64,000 bases of DNA from Haloplanus vescus (lineage in GTDB: Archaea > Halobacteriota > Halobacteria > Halobacteriales > Haloferacaceae). A program made the position numbers and the translations under genes. The notes beneath the pieces were generated by a model, which ran no database searches, was not told where the DNA came from, and saw nothing but the letters and a program-made list of their open reading frames with translations. Numbering within the stretch: the stretch's first letter is position 1; each line of letters starts with the position of its first letter. Shown one piece after another: positions 56,902-64,000 of the stretch. The stretch is from assembly GCF_900107665.1 (NCBI RefSeq), contig NZ_FNQT01000001.1, positions 169,742 to 233,741 of the forward strand, given 5' to 3'.

Positions 56902-58458
56902 TCAGTTCGGCGCCTCGGCGCGCCGGAGTTCGACGCTGAAGACGGTCCCCCTCGGCTCGTTTGCCTCGGCCCACACGTCGCCGTCGTACTCGTGGACGAG
57001 TGCCTGCACGATAGAGAGACCGAAGCCGCCCCAAGAACGCGTGTGCGTGAACTCCTCGTCGTCGAACAGTCGCGCGAGGCGAGCGGGCGCCATCCCGTCG
57101 CCGTCGTCAGCGACGGTGACGGTGACCGTCTCGTCGTCGACGGTCACGTTCACGGTCACCGTCACGTCCTCCGGGTCGTTGTGCTGGACTGCGTTCGTGA
57201 GGAGGTTGTCGAACACCGTCTCGACCATGCCGTCGGCGTGGACCCACGTCGGCGTCTCGGGACAGTCACACGTCACGGTCGCATCGGGATAGGCCGAACG
57301 CACCGATTCGACGGCATCACGGAGCGGGTCACGCACGTTAATCGTCTGCTCGCTGAGTCCTTCCGTCACGTCCGTCGCCAGCCGGCGGGCCGTCTGCACC
57401 AAGTCGACGATTTCGTCGCTCCGGTGGCGAGCTGTCTCCAGGTCGTCGCGGCTGTCATCGGGCACCGCGGATTCGAGCTGGTCGAGCTTCGCCAGCACGA
57501 GGTTCATGCCGTTGAGGACGTTGTGCCGGAGGAGGCGATTGAGGAACTCGACGCGGGCGCGCTCTCGGCTGAGCGCCGCCTCGCGTTCGGCTCGTTCGGT
57601 CACGTCCCGAATCGCCGAGAGGTGGCGACCGGGGAGGACGTTCGCCGTCATAGCGAACGCGACGGTCCGTTGCTCGCCGTCCGCGCGAATGACGTCGATT
57701 TCGCCGCGGGCCTCGCCGGCTTCGAGGAACGCATCCCACCGGGCGTCGATGGGCTCCGACTCGACGGCGAGCTCGCCGACGCGCCGGCCGATAAGCTCCG
57801 ACCGTTCCACGCCGAACAGGTCGGCGGCGGCGGGGTTCGCAGCGACGTAGCGTCGCTCGTCGTCGACGATGACGAGAGCGTCGAGCGTCCCCTCGAACAC
57901 CGCGTGAAGCTGGCGTTCGCGCTGTCTCAATCGCTCGTGTTGGCGGCGCGTACGTAGGTCGTAGCGGCTGATGACGAGCCCGCCCATCACACCCATCGCC
58001 GCGATGTCGTAGACCAGAAACCACAGCGCGTCGATGCTGTGGCCGTGCGAGATGTGGAGGGTGAGAACGTACGTCCCGACGGCGGTGGCGACGAGCCCGC
58101 CTGCTGCGACCCAGAACGCAGATACGAGCGCGCCCACGTCGTCGTCGCTCCCCCAGACGAACCAGAGCCCGACGCCGAACAGGATGAGCCCGAACACGAG
58201 CGGCAGGGCGTCGCCGGCGACGGCGTCGACGGTTATCGCGTGCTGATCGAGGTGATAGATCGGAATGACGAGCAAAAGGAGACTGACTCCGGTGACGACG
58301 CCACCACCTATTCGACGCCGCCACGGGGGCTCGATGGCGTCGATTGCGACCTGCAGCCAGCCGGTCAGGCCGGGGGTCTCTGTCCCCTCGTCGAGGAGCG
58401 TGATGGAGTCGTATCCGTCCCCGACCCCCCGACTAGATTCCCCACGTTCTCCGCTCAC
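56902..58458 (-). CDS. Membrane sensor histidine kinase with PAS domain
   Basis: Protein of 518 residues beginning at a GTG. Four or five membrane helices occur between about 48 and 165 (GGVVTGVSLLLLVIPIYHL, LPLVFGLILFGVGLWFVW, AFWVAAGGLVATAVGTYVLTL, LWFLVYDIAAMGVMGGLVI). A PAS domain follows (QLHAVFEGTLDALVIVDDERRYVAANPAAADLFGVERSELIGR, about 188-300). The phosphoacceptor region is FLNRLLRHNVLNGMNLVLAKLDQL near 313, and the ATPase domain has DNLLTNAVQHND near 425, VADDGDGMAPARL and GGFGLSIVQALVHEYDG. No response regulator is adjacent, as is usual in haloarchaea. The signal is unknown. A degenerate half iron box precedes it. Confidence 0.9.
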   Translation of the reverse strand: MSGERGESSRGVGDGYDSITLLDEGTETPGLTGWLQVAIDAIEPPWRRRIGGGVVTGVSLLLLVIPIYHLDQHAITVDAVAGDALPLVFGLILFGVGLWFVWGSDDDVGALVSAFWVAAGGLVATAVGTYVLTLHISHGHSIDALWFLVYDIAAMGVMGGLVISRYDLRTRRQHERLRQRERQLHAVFEGTLDALVIVDDERRYVAANPAAADLFGVERSELIGRRVGELAVESEPIDARWDAFLEAGEARGEIDVIRADGEQRTVAFAMTANVLPGRHLSAIRDVTERAEREAALSRERARVEFLNRLLRHNVLNGMNLVLAKLDQLESAVPDDSRDDLETARHRSDEIVDLVQTARRLATDVTEGLSEQTINVRDPLRDAVESVRSAYPDATVTCDCPETPTWVHADGMVETVFDNLLTNAVQHNDPEDVTVTVNVTVDDETVTVTVADDGDGMAPARLARLFDDEEFTHTRSWGGFGLSIVQALVHEYDGDVWAEANEPRGTVFSVELRRAEAPN

Positions 58459-58519
58459 AACGCCGATTTAGGGCTAGCGGACGTATATGCCTGCTGATGT
58501 GATATCGGGCCGACAGTCG

Positions 58520-58771
58520 TCAAAAGCGGTCGGTGCGACCCGCCGCCGTCCAGGAGTCCGTCGGCGTCGAATCCGTGACGCGGGCCGCGCGTCCCTGCAC
58601 GCTGTCGAGGCGGCCAGCGAACGCCCACTTCCGGTCAGTCCACGTCTCGTCGTCGCTCGTCGTGGCCGCGGCAGCCGCGGCGCGCGAACGGTCGTTGAGG
58701 TACGCGCCGACGGCCGCGGCGATGGCCGCCGCCTCGTCGTCGTCGGCGTCGTCTGGCACGTCGAGATTCAT
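58520..58771 (-). CDS. pccX: Small subunit of the propionyl-CoA/acetyl-CoA carboxylase (PccX-like)
   Basis: Protein of 83 residues starting at an ATG that overlaps the pccB stop. The N-terminus [28 protein letters not shown] matches the small acc-operon proteins of haloarchaea as I recall them, where a third subunit PccX is needed for propionyl-CoA carboxylase in Haloferax. The C-terminal part ([30 protein letters not shown]) has regularly spaced Trp residues. The tight coupling to pccB is the main evidence. It could equally be an assembly factor. Confidence 0.65.
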   Translation of the reverse strand: MNLDVPDDADDDEAAAIAAAVGAYLNDRSRAAAAAATTSDDETWTDRKWAFAGRLDSVQGRAARVTDSTPTDSWTAAGRTDRF

Positions 58772-60318
58772 ATCGGGATGTTGCCGTGTTTCTTGTCGGG
58801 CGTCTCCTCGCGTTTCGTCTTGAGCATGTGCAGGTCGTCGACGAGTCGCGCGCGGGTGTCCTGCGGTTCGATGATGTCGTCGATGAACCCGCGGTCCGCG
58901 GCGGTGTAGGGGTTAGCGAACTCTTCGCGGTACTCCTCGACGAGAGCGGTCCGGCGGGCGTCCGGGTCCTCGGCCGCGTCGAGTTCGTCGCTGTAGAGGA
59001 CGTTCACCGCACCCTCCGGCCCCATGACGGCGAGTTCGGCGGTCGGCCACGCGTAGTTCACGTCGGCGCCGAGGTGTTTCGACGCCATGACGCAGTAGGC
59101 GCCGCCATAGGCCTTCCGGGTGATGACCGTCAGAAGCGGTACCGTCGCCTCGGAGTAGGCGTACAGTAGTTTCGCACCGTGGCGGATGATGCCGCGGTGT
59201 TCTTGGTCGGTGCCGGGCATGTAGCCGGGCACGTCGACGAAGGTGAGGATGGGGACGTTGAACGCGTCACAGAAGCGGACGAACCGCGAGGCCTTCATGC
59301 TCGCGTCGACGGTCAGCGTCCCGGCGTTCGACCGGGGTTGGTTGGCGACGACGCCTACCGAGTGACCGTCGAGGCGGCCGAAGCCGACGACGATGTTCGT
59401 CGCCCAGTTGTCGTGAATCTCGAAGAAGGAGCCCTCGTCGACGACGCCGCCGATGACGTCCGTCATGTCGTAGGGCTTCTGTGGCTGGTCGGGGACGATG
59501 CTCGTGAGTTCGTCCGCCGAGCGCTCGGGGTCGTCCCACGGGTCGACGCGGGGCGGGTCTTCGACGTTGTTCTGCGGGAGATACGAGAGGAGTCGGCGGA
59601 TGTTGTCGAGGGCGGCTTCCTCGTCCTCGAAGGCGCGGTGGGCGACGCCGGTCCGCGAGGAGTGGGTGCCGGCACCGCCCAGTTCCTCGAAGGTCACCTC
59701 CTCGCCCGTGACCGTCTTGATGACGTCCGGGCCGGTGATGAACATGTGGCTCGTGTCCTCGACCATGAAGACGAAGTCGGTGATGGCGGGAGAGTAGACG
59801 GCACCGCCGGCACACGGACCCATGATGCCAGAAATCTGTGGGACGACGCCGCTGGCTTGCTGGTTGCGGTGGAAGATGTCGGTGAAGCCAGCGAGACTGC
59901 GGACGCCCTCCTGAATGCGGGCGCCGGCCGAGTCGTTGAGGCCGACGATGGGCGCGCCCACGTCCATCGCCTTGTCCATCACCTTGCAGATTTTCTCCGA
60001 CATTACTTCGCCGAGCGAGCCACCGAAGACCGTGAAGTCGTGCGCGAAGACGAACGTCTTGCGGCCGTTGACTTCGCCGTATCCGGTCACCACGCCGTCG
60101 CCGGGCAGCTTTCGCTCCTCCATACCGAACTTGTTGGTTCGGTGAGTGCGAAACTGGTCGAACTCGCGGAACGTGCCGTCGTCGAGGAAGTAATCGATGC
60201 GTTCACGGGCGGTCTTTTTGCCCTTCGAGTGCTGGGATTCGATTCGGTCCTCGCCCCCGCCGAGGAGCGCCCGTTCCCGCTTCTCGCGGAGCTCCTCGAT
60301 ACGGTCCTCCATGGTCAT
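58768..60318 (-). CDS. pccB: Propionyl-CoA carboxylase beta (carboxyltransferase) subunit
   Basis: Carboxyltransferase of 516 residues that moves CO2 from biotin to propionyl-CoA (possibly also acetyl-CoA), giving (S)-methylmalonyl-CoA for Mce and the mutase. N- and C-domains of the crotonase fold are complete: [21 protein letters not shown] near 30, [18 protein letters not shown] near 115, [19 protein letters not shown] near 145, [22 protein letters not shown] near 172, [51 protein letters not shown] near 365-415. The ATG at 60318 ([10 protein letters not shown]) is chosen. The biotin carboxylase/carrier subunit is not in the window. Confidence 0.93.
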   Translation of the reverse strand: MTMEDRIEELREKRERALLGGGEDRIESQHSKGKKTARERIDYFLDDGTFREFDQFRTHRTNKFGMEERKLPGDGVVTGYGEVNGRKTFVFAHDFTVFGGSLGEVMSEKICKVMDKAMDVGAPIVGLNDSAGARIQEGVRSLAGFTDIFHRNQQASGVVPQISGIMGPCAGGAVYSPAITDFVFMVEDTSHMFITGPDVIKTVTGEEVTFEELGGAGTHSSRTGVAHRAFEDEEAALDNIRRLLSYLPQNNVEDPPRVDPWDDPERSADELTSIVPDQPQKPYDMTDVIGGVVDEGSFFEIHDNWATNIVVGFGRLDGHSVGVVANQPRSNAGTLTVDASMKASRFVRFCDAFNVPILTFVDVPGYMPGTDQEHRGIIRHGAKLLYAYSEATVPLLTVITRKAYGGAYCVMASKHLGADVNYAWPTAELAVMGPEGAVNVLYSDELDAAEDPDARRTALVEEYREEFANPYTAADRGFIDDIIEPQDTRARLVDDLHMLKTKREETPDKKHGNIPI

Positions 60319-60384
60319 GGCCGACCACCTGTCATCGTCCCCTAACAAGGTTCGAGGACTGGCAAAAGGATTCCGCCCCTCGGA

Positions 60385-61809
60385 CTATCGCCAGACACCG
60401 CGCCACGAGGCGTTGCGCGTCAGGCCGAAGAGGACGGCGCCGACGAGAACGGCCGCCGCGGCCACCGTGGGCCAGACGCCGATTCGAGCGTCGAGGCCGG
60501 CCGTCGTCAACAGCGTGAACACGAGGAAGATGGGGATGACGACGCCGATGGCGAACAGCCACGGCGTCGCGAATCGGGCGCCGAGTGCGCCCGCGCCGGC
60601 GACGTACTCCTCGATGGAGTCGGGGCCGAGCACCCATCCCGCGAACAGGAGGAAGGCGAGGAGGCCGCCCGTGAGCAACAGGTCGGCGAGCGTGCCGGCG
60701 ACGAAGTCGAACAGCGCCGGGTTGAGCGCCGTCACCGTGCCGGTCAGGGCGGTGAGTGCGAGCAACACGCCGACTGCGGTCCCGCGCGACCAGCCACCCT
60801 CGTCGACGAGGACGGCCACCGGGATTTCGAGCATGCTAATCGAACTCGAGAGGGCGGCGAGGGCGACGACGCCGAAGAAGACGATGGCGAGGAGGTCACC
60901 GCCGGGCAGCGCCGCGAACGCGCCCGCGATGCTGACGAACAGGGCGCCCGGGCCGCCCGTGCCCGGGTCGACGCCCTGCGAGAACAGGAGTGGGAACACC
61001 ACGAGTCCCGCGAGGACGCCGACGCCGGTGTTGAGCAACGCAATGACCGCGCCGTCGAAGGGGAGCGAGCGGTCCTCGCCGAGATACGAGGCGTAGGTGA
61101 CCATCGTCCCGGCGCCGACGGAGAGCGTGAAGAGCGCCTGTCCTGCCGCCGGCGCGATGACGCTCGCAGCGTTCGCCTGCAGCGTCGCGAGGTCGAATTC
61201 GAGGAAGAACTGATAGCCTGCGGCGGCACCGGGTTGGGTGACGACCCAACTGGCCATCCCGACCAAGAGCACGAGGACGGCGGGCACCATCACCTTCGTC
61301 CCGAGTTCGATACCGCGGCGGACGCCGCCGAAGACGATGCCGCCCGTCACGGCGAGAAAGCCGAGATGGAAGAGCGCGGCCTCCACGCCAAAGGAGATGC
61401 TATCGAAGTACGGACCGGGGGACGCGAGATACGGTGCACCGCCGGTGACGGGGCCGACTATCGATACCAGTAGATAGCGCAGAATCCACCCGCCGACGAC
61501 GCTGTAAAACGAGAGCAGGGCGACACCGGTCACGGCCGAGACGGCGCCGATGGCGCCCCAGTAGCGCGACCCCGAAAGGTCGCGCAGGGCGCCCATCGGG
61601 TTGCGCCGCGCACGCCGTCCGATGACGAACTCGCCCAGGAGGCCGGGGACGCCGACGCCCAGTACGACGAGCAAGTAGACGGCCAGAAAGGCGCTGCCGC
61701 CGTTGTCTGCGGTCATCCACGGGAATCGCCAGATGTTGCCGAGGCCGACGGCGCTCCCCGCAGCAGCGAGAATGAATCCCGTCCGTGTCGCCCACGTCTC
61801 TCGTGCCAT
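60385..61809 (-). CDS. Sodium-dependent transporter of the NSS (SNF) family, copy 1
   Basis: Sodium-coupled symporter of 474 residues, LeuT-like fold. It begins WATRTGFILAAAGSAVGLGNIWRFPWMTADNGG, the helix-1 sodium/substrate site, and has FYSVVGGWILRYLL near 105 (helix 3), FTLSVGAGTMVTYASYLGED near 230 (helix 6), ALSSSISMLEIPVAVLVDEGGWSRG near 322 (helix 8, sodium site) and about 12 hydrophobic segments in all. Substrates of the family are amino acids and related amines. It follows copy 2 on the same strand with a 115-base gap. Confidence 0.9.
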   Translation of the reverse strand: MARETWATRTGFILAAAGSAVGLGNIWRFPWMTADNGGSAFLAVYLLVVLGVGVPGLLGEFVIGRRARRNPMGALRDLSGSRYWGAIGAVSAVTGVALLSFYSVVGGWILRYLLVSIVGPVTGGAPYLASPGPYFDSISFGVEAALFHLGFLAVTGGIVFGGVRRGIELGTKVMVPAVLVLLVGMASWVVTQPGAAAGYQFFLEFDLATLQANAASVIAPAAGQALFTLSVGAGTMVTYASYLGEDRSLPFDGAVIALLNTGVGVLAGLVVFPLLFSQGVDPGTGGPGALFVSIAGAFAALPGGDLLAIVFFGVVALAALSSSISMLEIPVAVLVDEGGWSRGTAVGVLLALTALTGTVTALNPALFDFVAGTLADLLLTGGLLAFLLFAGWVLGPDSIEEYVAGAGALGARFATPWLFAIGVVIPIFLVFTLLTTAGLDARIGVWPTVAAAAVLVGAVLFGLTRNASWRGVWR

Positions 61810-61924
61810 GCCTCCGGGTCAGCGCACGCGGCCCAAGTGGGTTTCGGGTCGCAGTCGCCGTCGTGACTGTCAGGCGTCAGTTCGGCGCGTACCGAACCGT
61901 ACGGCGACGCGCCGAGAACCCCTC

Positions 61925-63268
61925 TCAGACGACCGGGTTGGCCAGCAGGCCTGCATCGACGGCGAGGGTCTGCAGGCCGAGGAGGAGCGTCACCAGCACG
62001 CCGAGGGGGACGATAGTCCGGACGAACCAGAGCCACGCGAGGGCGCTGGACTCGCTCAACCCCGTCCCGCGGCGGAGTTCGGTGACCGCATCGCCGGCGT
62101 CGACCCACCCCACGAACAGGAGCAGGCAGAGCACCGACAGAGGGAGCAGGAGGTTGTACGCGATGGCGTTGTACCAGCCGAGAATCGACAGTCCGAACGC
62201 GCTCGGAATTCCGAGGGCGAAGATGGCCGCCCCGAGACCGACGGCGATGCGCGGGCGCGAGACATCGGTGTTGTCGGCGAGATACGACGTGACGACTTCC
62301 AGCAGGCTGATTGCCGAGGACAGCGCCGCGAGCAAGAGCACGACGAAGAAGGCGACGCCGAGGATTCGCCCGCCGGGCAGCTGTGCGAACGCACCGGCGA
62401 GCGTGATGAACGCCGCACCCAGTCCGCCGCTGCCCGGTTCGACGCCCAGCGAGAAGAGGATGGGGAAGACCACCAGTCCTGCGAGCAGGCCGACCAGCGT
62501 GTTGAGGACGACGATGGTCGCGCCGTCCGCCGGCAGCGAGTCGTCACGGCCGAGATAGGACGCGTAGGTAATCATCGCGCCCATCCCGAGCGAGAGGGTG
62601 AAGAAGGCCTGGCCCACCGCCGCCGGGAGGATGGTCCAGATGTTGGCCCGGAGCGCACTCACGTCGGGCGAGAGGTAGTAGACGTATCCCGCGGCGCCGC
62701 CGTCGAGCGTGCTCGCCCAGACGGCCAGCCCGCCGAGGAGGAGGACGATGCTCGGCACCATGAGCTTCGTCGAGCGCTCGATACCGCCGCTGATGCCGAA
62801 GGCGACGACGCCGATGACCAGCGCCATGAAGACGGCGTGGAAGAAGATAGCCTCCGGGCCGGCCGAGATGGACCCGAAGTACGCTTCAGAGCCGCTGAAA
62901 TACGAGCCACGGGCGCTGCCGAGGATGTAGCGAATCACCCAGCCGCCGACGACGCTGTAAAAGGAGAGAATCCAGAACGCGGATATCGTCCCGAGCACGC
63001 CGACGATTCGCCAGTTGCGATGCCCGAGTCTGACGAAGGCGTCGATTGGGTTGCGTTCGGCCCGTCGCCCGACGACGAACTCCGCGAGCATCGCGGGGAA
63101 GCCGATGAGGAAGACGGCGACCAGGTAGACGACGATGAACGCGGCGCCACCGTTCGCCCCCGTCTGGAACGGGAACTGCCAGACGTTACCGAGGCCGACC
63201 GCACTCCCCACGGCCGCGAGGATGAACCCCACGCGAGTCGTCCAGGTGTCTCGTTGCGTTTGTGACAT
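61925..63268 (-). CDS. Sodium-dependent transporter of the NSS (SNF) family, copy 2
   Basis: Paralogue of the preceding entry, 447 residues, sharing WTTRVGFILAAVGSAVGLGNVWQFPFQTGANGG in helix 1 (Gln and Phe in place of Arg and Trp in copy 1), FYSVVGGWVIRYIL, FTLSLGMGAMITYASYLGRDD and ALSSAISLLEVVTSYLADN. Differences around the helix-1 unwound segment suggest different substrates. It lies 70 bases after the partial sensor kinase on the same strand. Confidence 0.9.
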   Translation of the reverse strand: MSQTQRDTWTTRVGFILAAVGSAVGLGNVWQFPFQTGANGGAAFIVVYLVAVFLIGFPAMLAEFVVGRRAERNPIDAFVRLGHRNWRIVGVLGTISAFWILSFYSVVGGWVIRYILGSARGSYFSGSEAYFGSISAGPEAIFFHAVFMALVIGVVAFGISGGIERSTKLMVPSIVLLLGGLAVWASTLDGGAAGYVYYLSPDVSALRANIWTILPAAVGQAFFTLSLGMGAMITYASYLGRDDSLPADGATIVVLNTLVGLLAGLVVFPILFSLGVEPGSGGLGAAFITLAGAFAQLPGGRILGVAFFVVLLLAALSSAISLLEVVTSYLADNTDVSRPRIAVGLGAAIFALGIPSAFGLSILGWYNAIAYNLLLPLSVLCLLLFVGWVDAGDAVTELRRGTGLSESSALAWLWFVRTIVPLGVLVTLLLGLQTLAVDAGLLANPVV

Positions 63269-63338
63269 GGCTTAAGCCATCATCCGTATACGAAAAAAGG
63301 CTCACGGTCCGATTTAGGAGAAGCGACCCCTGCCAGCG

Positions 63339-64000
63339 TCAGTCGAACCGCCGATAGAGTTCGATGCGAATCTGTGGGTCCCCCGACTCCGGGAACTCGA
63401 GGCGACCGTGTCCGTTCTCGACGATCCATTTTGCCAGCCACAGCCCCAACCCGCGGCAGTGTTGGAGCTGCGTCTCGGAACCGCTCGTGAGCACGTCGCG
63501 GTCGTTCTTGGGAACCGGCGGTCCCGGGTAGCTGATGTCGATTCGGACCCGCTCCGGCGGGTGGTCGGACACGTCGAGCGTGAGACTCGGCGTGTCTGCT
63601 TCCTGTCGCTCCAGCGCGTATTCGAGCAGTTCGCCGAGCGCGGTGTCGAAGTTCGTGTCCGTCACCACCGACACGTCGTCGTCGCCCCTGACCGTCAGCG
63701 TCGCGTCCGGGCGCGTCTCCTCGGCGCGTTCGATGGCGTCCGCGACGAACGGTGCGAGCGTCGTCCGCTCCATCTGTGACGTGCTTATCGTCCGCTCGAC
63801 GTACCGGGCCTTGTCGGCTATCTCCACGATGTCTTCGATGTGGTCTATCGCTGTGTCGAGCCATCGGGCCGCCCCCGGCGACTCGCTACTGTCCAGCGAG
63901 GACAGAATCCCGCTGACGACGTTCAGATCGTTGCGGATGTTGTGCCGGAGGATGCGGTTGACGACCGACAGGCGCTGTTCGTGGCGCTCGATTTGATTTC
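63339..64000 (-). CDS. Sensor histidine kinase, C-terminal part (5' end beyond window)
   Basis: The reading frame enters from the window edge. It shows NQIERHEQRLSVVN, then RILRHNIRNDLNVVSGIL with the phosphoacceptor His, then a dimerisation helix (SPGAARWLDTAIDHIEDIVEIADKARYV) and an ATPase domain: a weakened N-box (TALGELLEYALERQE), a degenerate G1 region (IDISYPGPPVPKND) and GLGLWLAKWIVENGHGRLEF. Input domains lie outside the window. The usual Asn of the N-box and the DxGxG of G1 are not recognisable, so ATP binding may be impaired or the kinase divergent. About 220 residues visible. Confidence 0.85.
   Translation of the reverse strand, partial: NQIERHEQRLSVVNRILRHNIRNDLNVVSGILSSLDSSESPGAARWLDTAIDHIEDIVEIADKARYVERTISTSQMERTTLAPFVADAIERAEETRPDATLTVRGDDDVSVVTDTNFDTALGELLEYALERQEADTPSLTLDVSDHPPERVRIDISYPGPPVPKNDRDVLTSGSETQLQHCRGLGLWLAKWIVENGHGRLEFPESGDPQIRIELYRRFD

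Noticed and set aside
58467-58482. TTTAGGGCTAGCGGAC before the sensor kinase as a fifth iron box
   Set aside because: Only the left arm resembles the motif and the right arm does not match. The four true boxes have perfect arms.

Overview
The window is a stretch of haloarchaeal chromosome (class Halobacteria). The base composition is GC-rich, the predicted proteins are strongly acidic, and the gene set mixes archaeal markers with halophile-typical ones: topoisomerase VI beside gyrase, an archaeal proteasome beta subunit, ribosomal protein S17e, CofD, an ATP-dependent DNA ligase and Tat/lipobox lipoproteins. Many genes have a TATA-like box about 25-30 nt before the ATG, as expected for leaderless haloarchaeal transcripts. 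I cannot fix the genus. Almost the whole window is housekeeping DNA. I found no insertion sequence, integrase, CRISPR array, rRNA or tRNA.

Layout. 1-9.1 kb: the catalytic subunit of methylmalonyl-CoA mutase (cut by the window edge), a Usp protein, a flavin monooxygenase divergent from a BCCT transporter, methylmalonyl-CoA epimerase coupled to MenE, an MFS transporter and a lipoprotein that looks frameshifted. 9.1-15.7 kb: a single-chain quinol nitric oxide reductase with a palindrome in its promoter, small conserved haloarchaeal genes, a five-gene minus-strand run ending in a divergent FolD, and an iron-box-controlled cupin. 15.8-23.8 kb: the branched-chain amino acid operon leuA-ilvB-ilvN-ilvC-leuC-leuD-leuB, tightly overlapped, with a possible leader peptide before ilvB. 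23.8-29.8 kb: a small conserved protein, a small membrane protein, psmB, a glutamate-cysteine-ligase-like enzyme and DNA ligase. 28.7-36.9 kb: topoisomerase VI (minus) divergent from gyrBA (plus). 36.9-45.3 kb: arginase, a sugar-nucleotide epimerase, an HTH regulator, NDH-2, a nucleoside-salvage group (cdd, a 44-residue zinc-ribbon protein, udp), GNAT, a short-chain fatty acid carrier and half of an acyl-CoA synthetase. 45.3-50 kb: dnaJ, dnaK, grpE and a PAC2 protein. 50-53.2 kb: a cofD operon with a Dus-like TIM barrel, a CitG-like protein and a DUF447 protein. 53.2-56.6 kb: an iron-regulated cluster of one FAD protein and two tandem substrate-binding lipoproteins. 56.6-64 kb: S17e, two histidine kinases (one cut by the window end), the propionyl-CoA carboxylase beta and small subunits, and two tandem NSS transporters.

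The genes work together in several ways. Propionyl-CoA carboxylase, epimerase and mutase form the propionate-to-succinyl-CoA route, scattered over 60 kb. The leu/ilv operon supplies Leu, Val and Ile. The two type II topoisomerases share one intergenic control region. Four perfect copies of TTTAGGCNNGCCTAAA, resembling DtxR/Idr-type iron boxes, mark three transcription units (cupin, FAD protein, binding-protein pair) as one likely iron regulon. Two genes, leuA and the 8.6-kb lipoprotein, carry apparent single-base frameshifts; sequencing error cannot be excluded for either.
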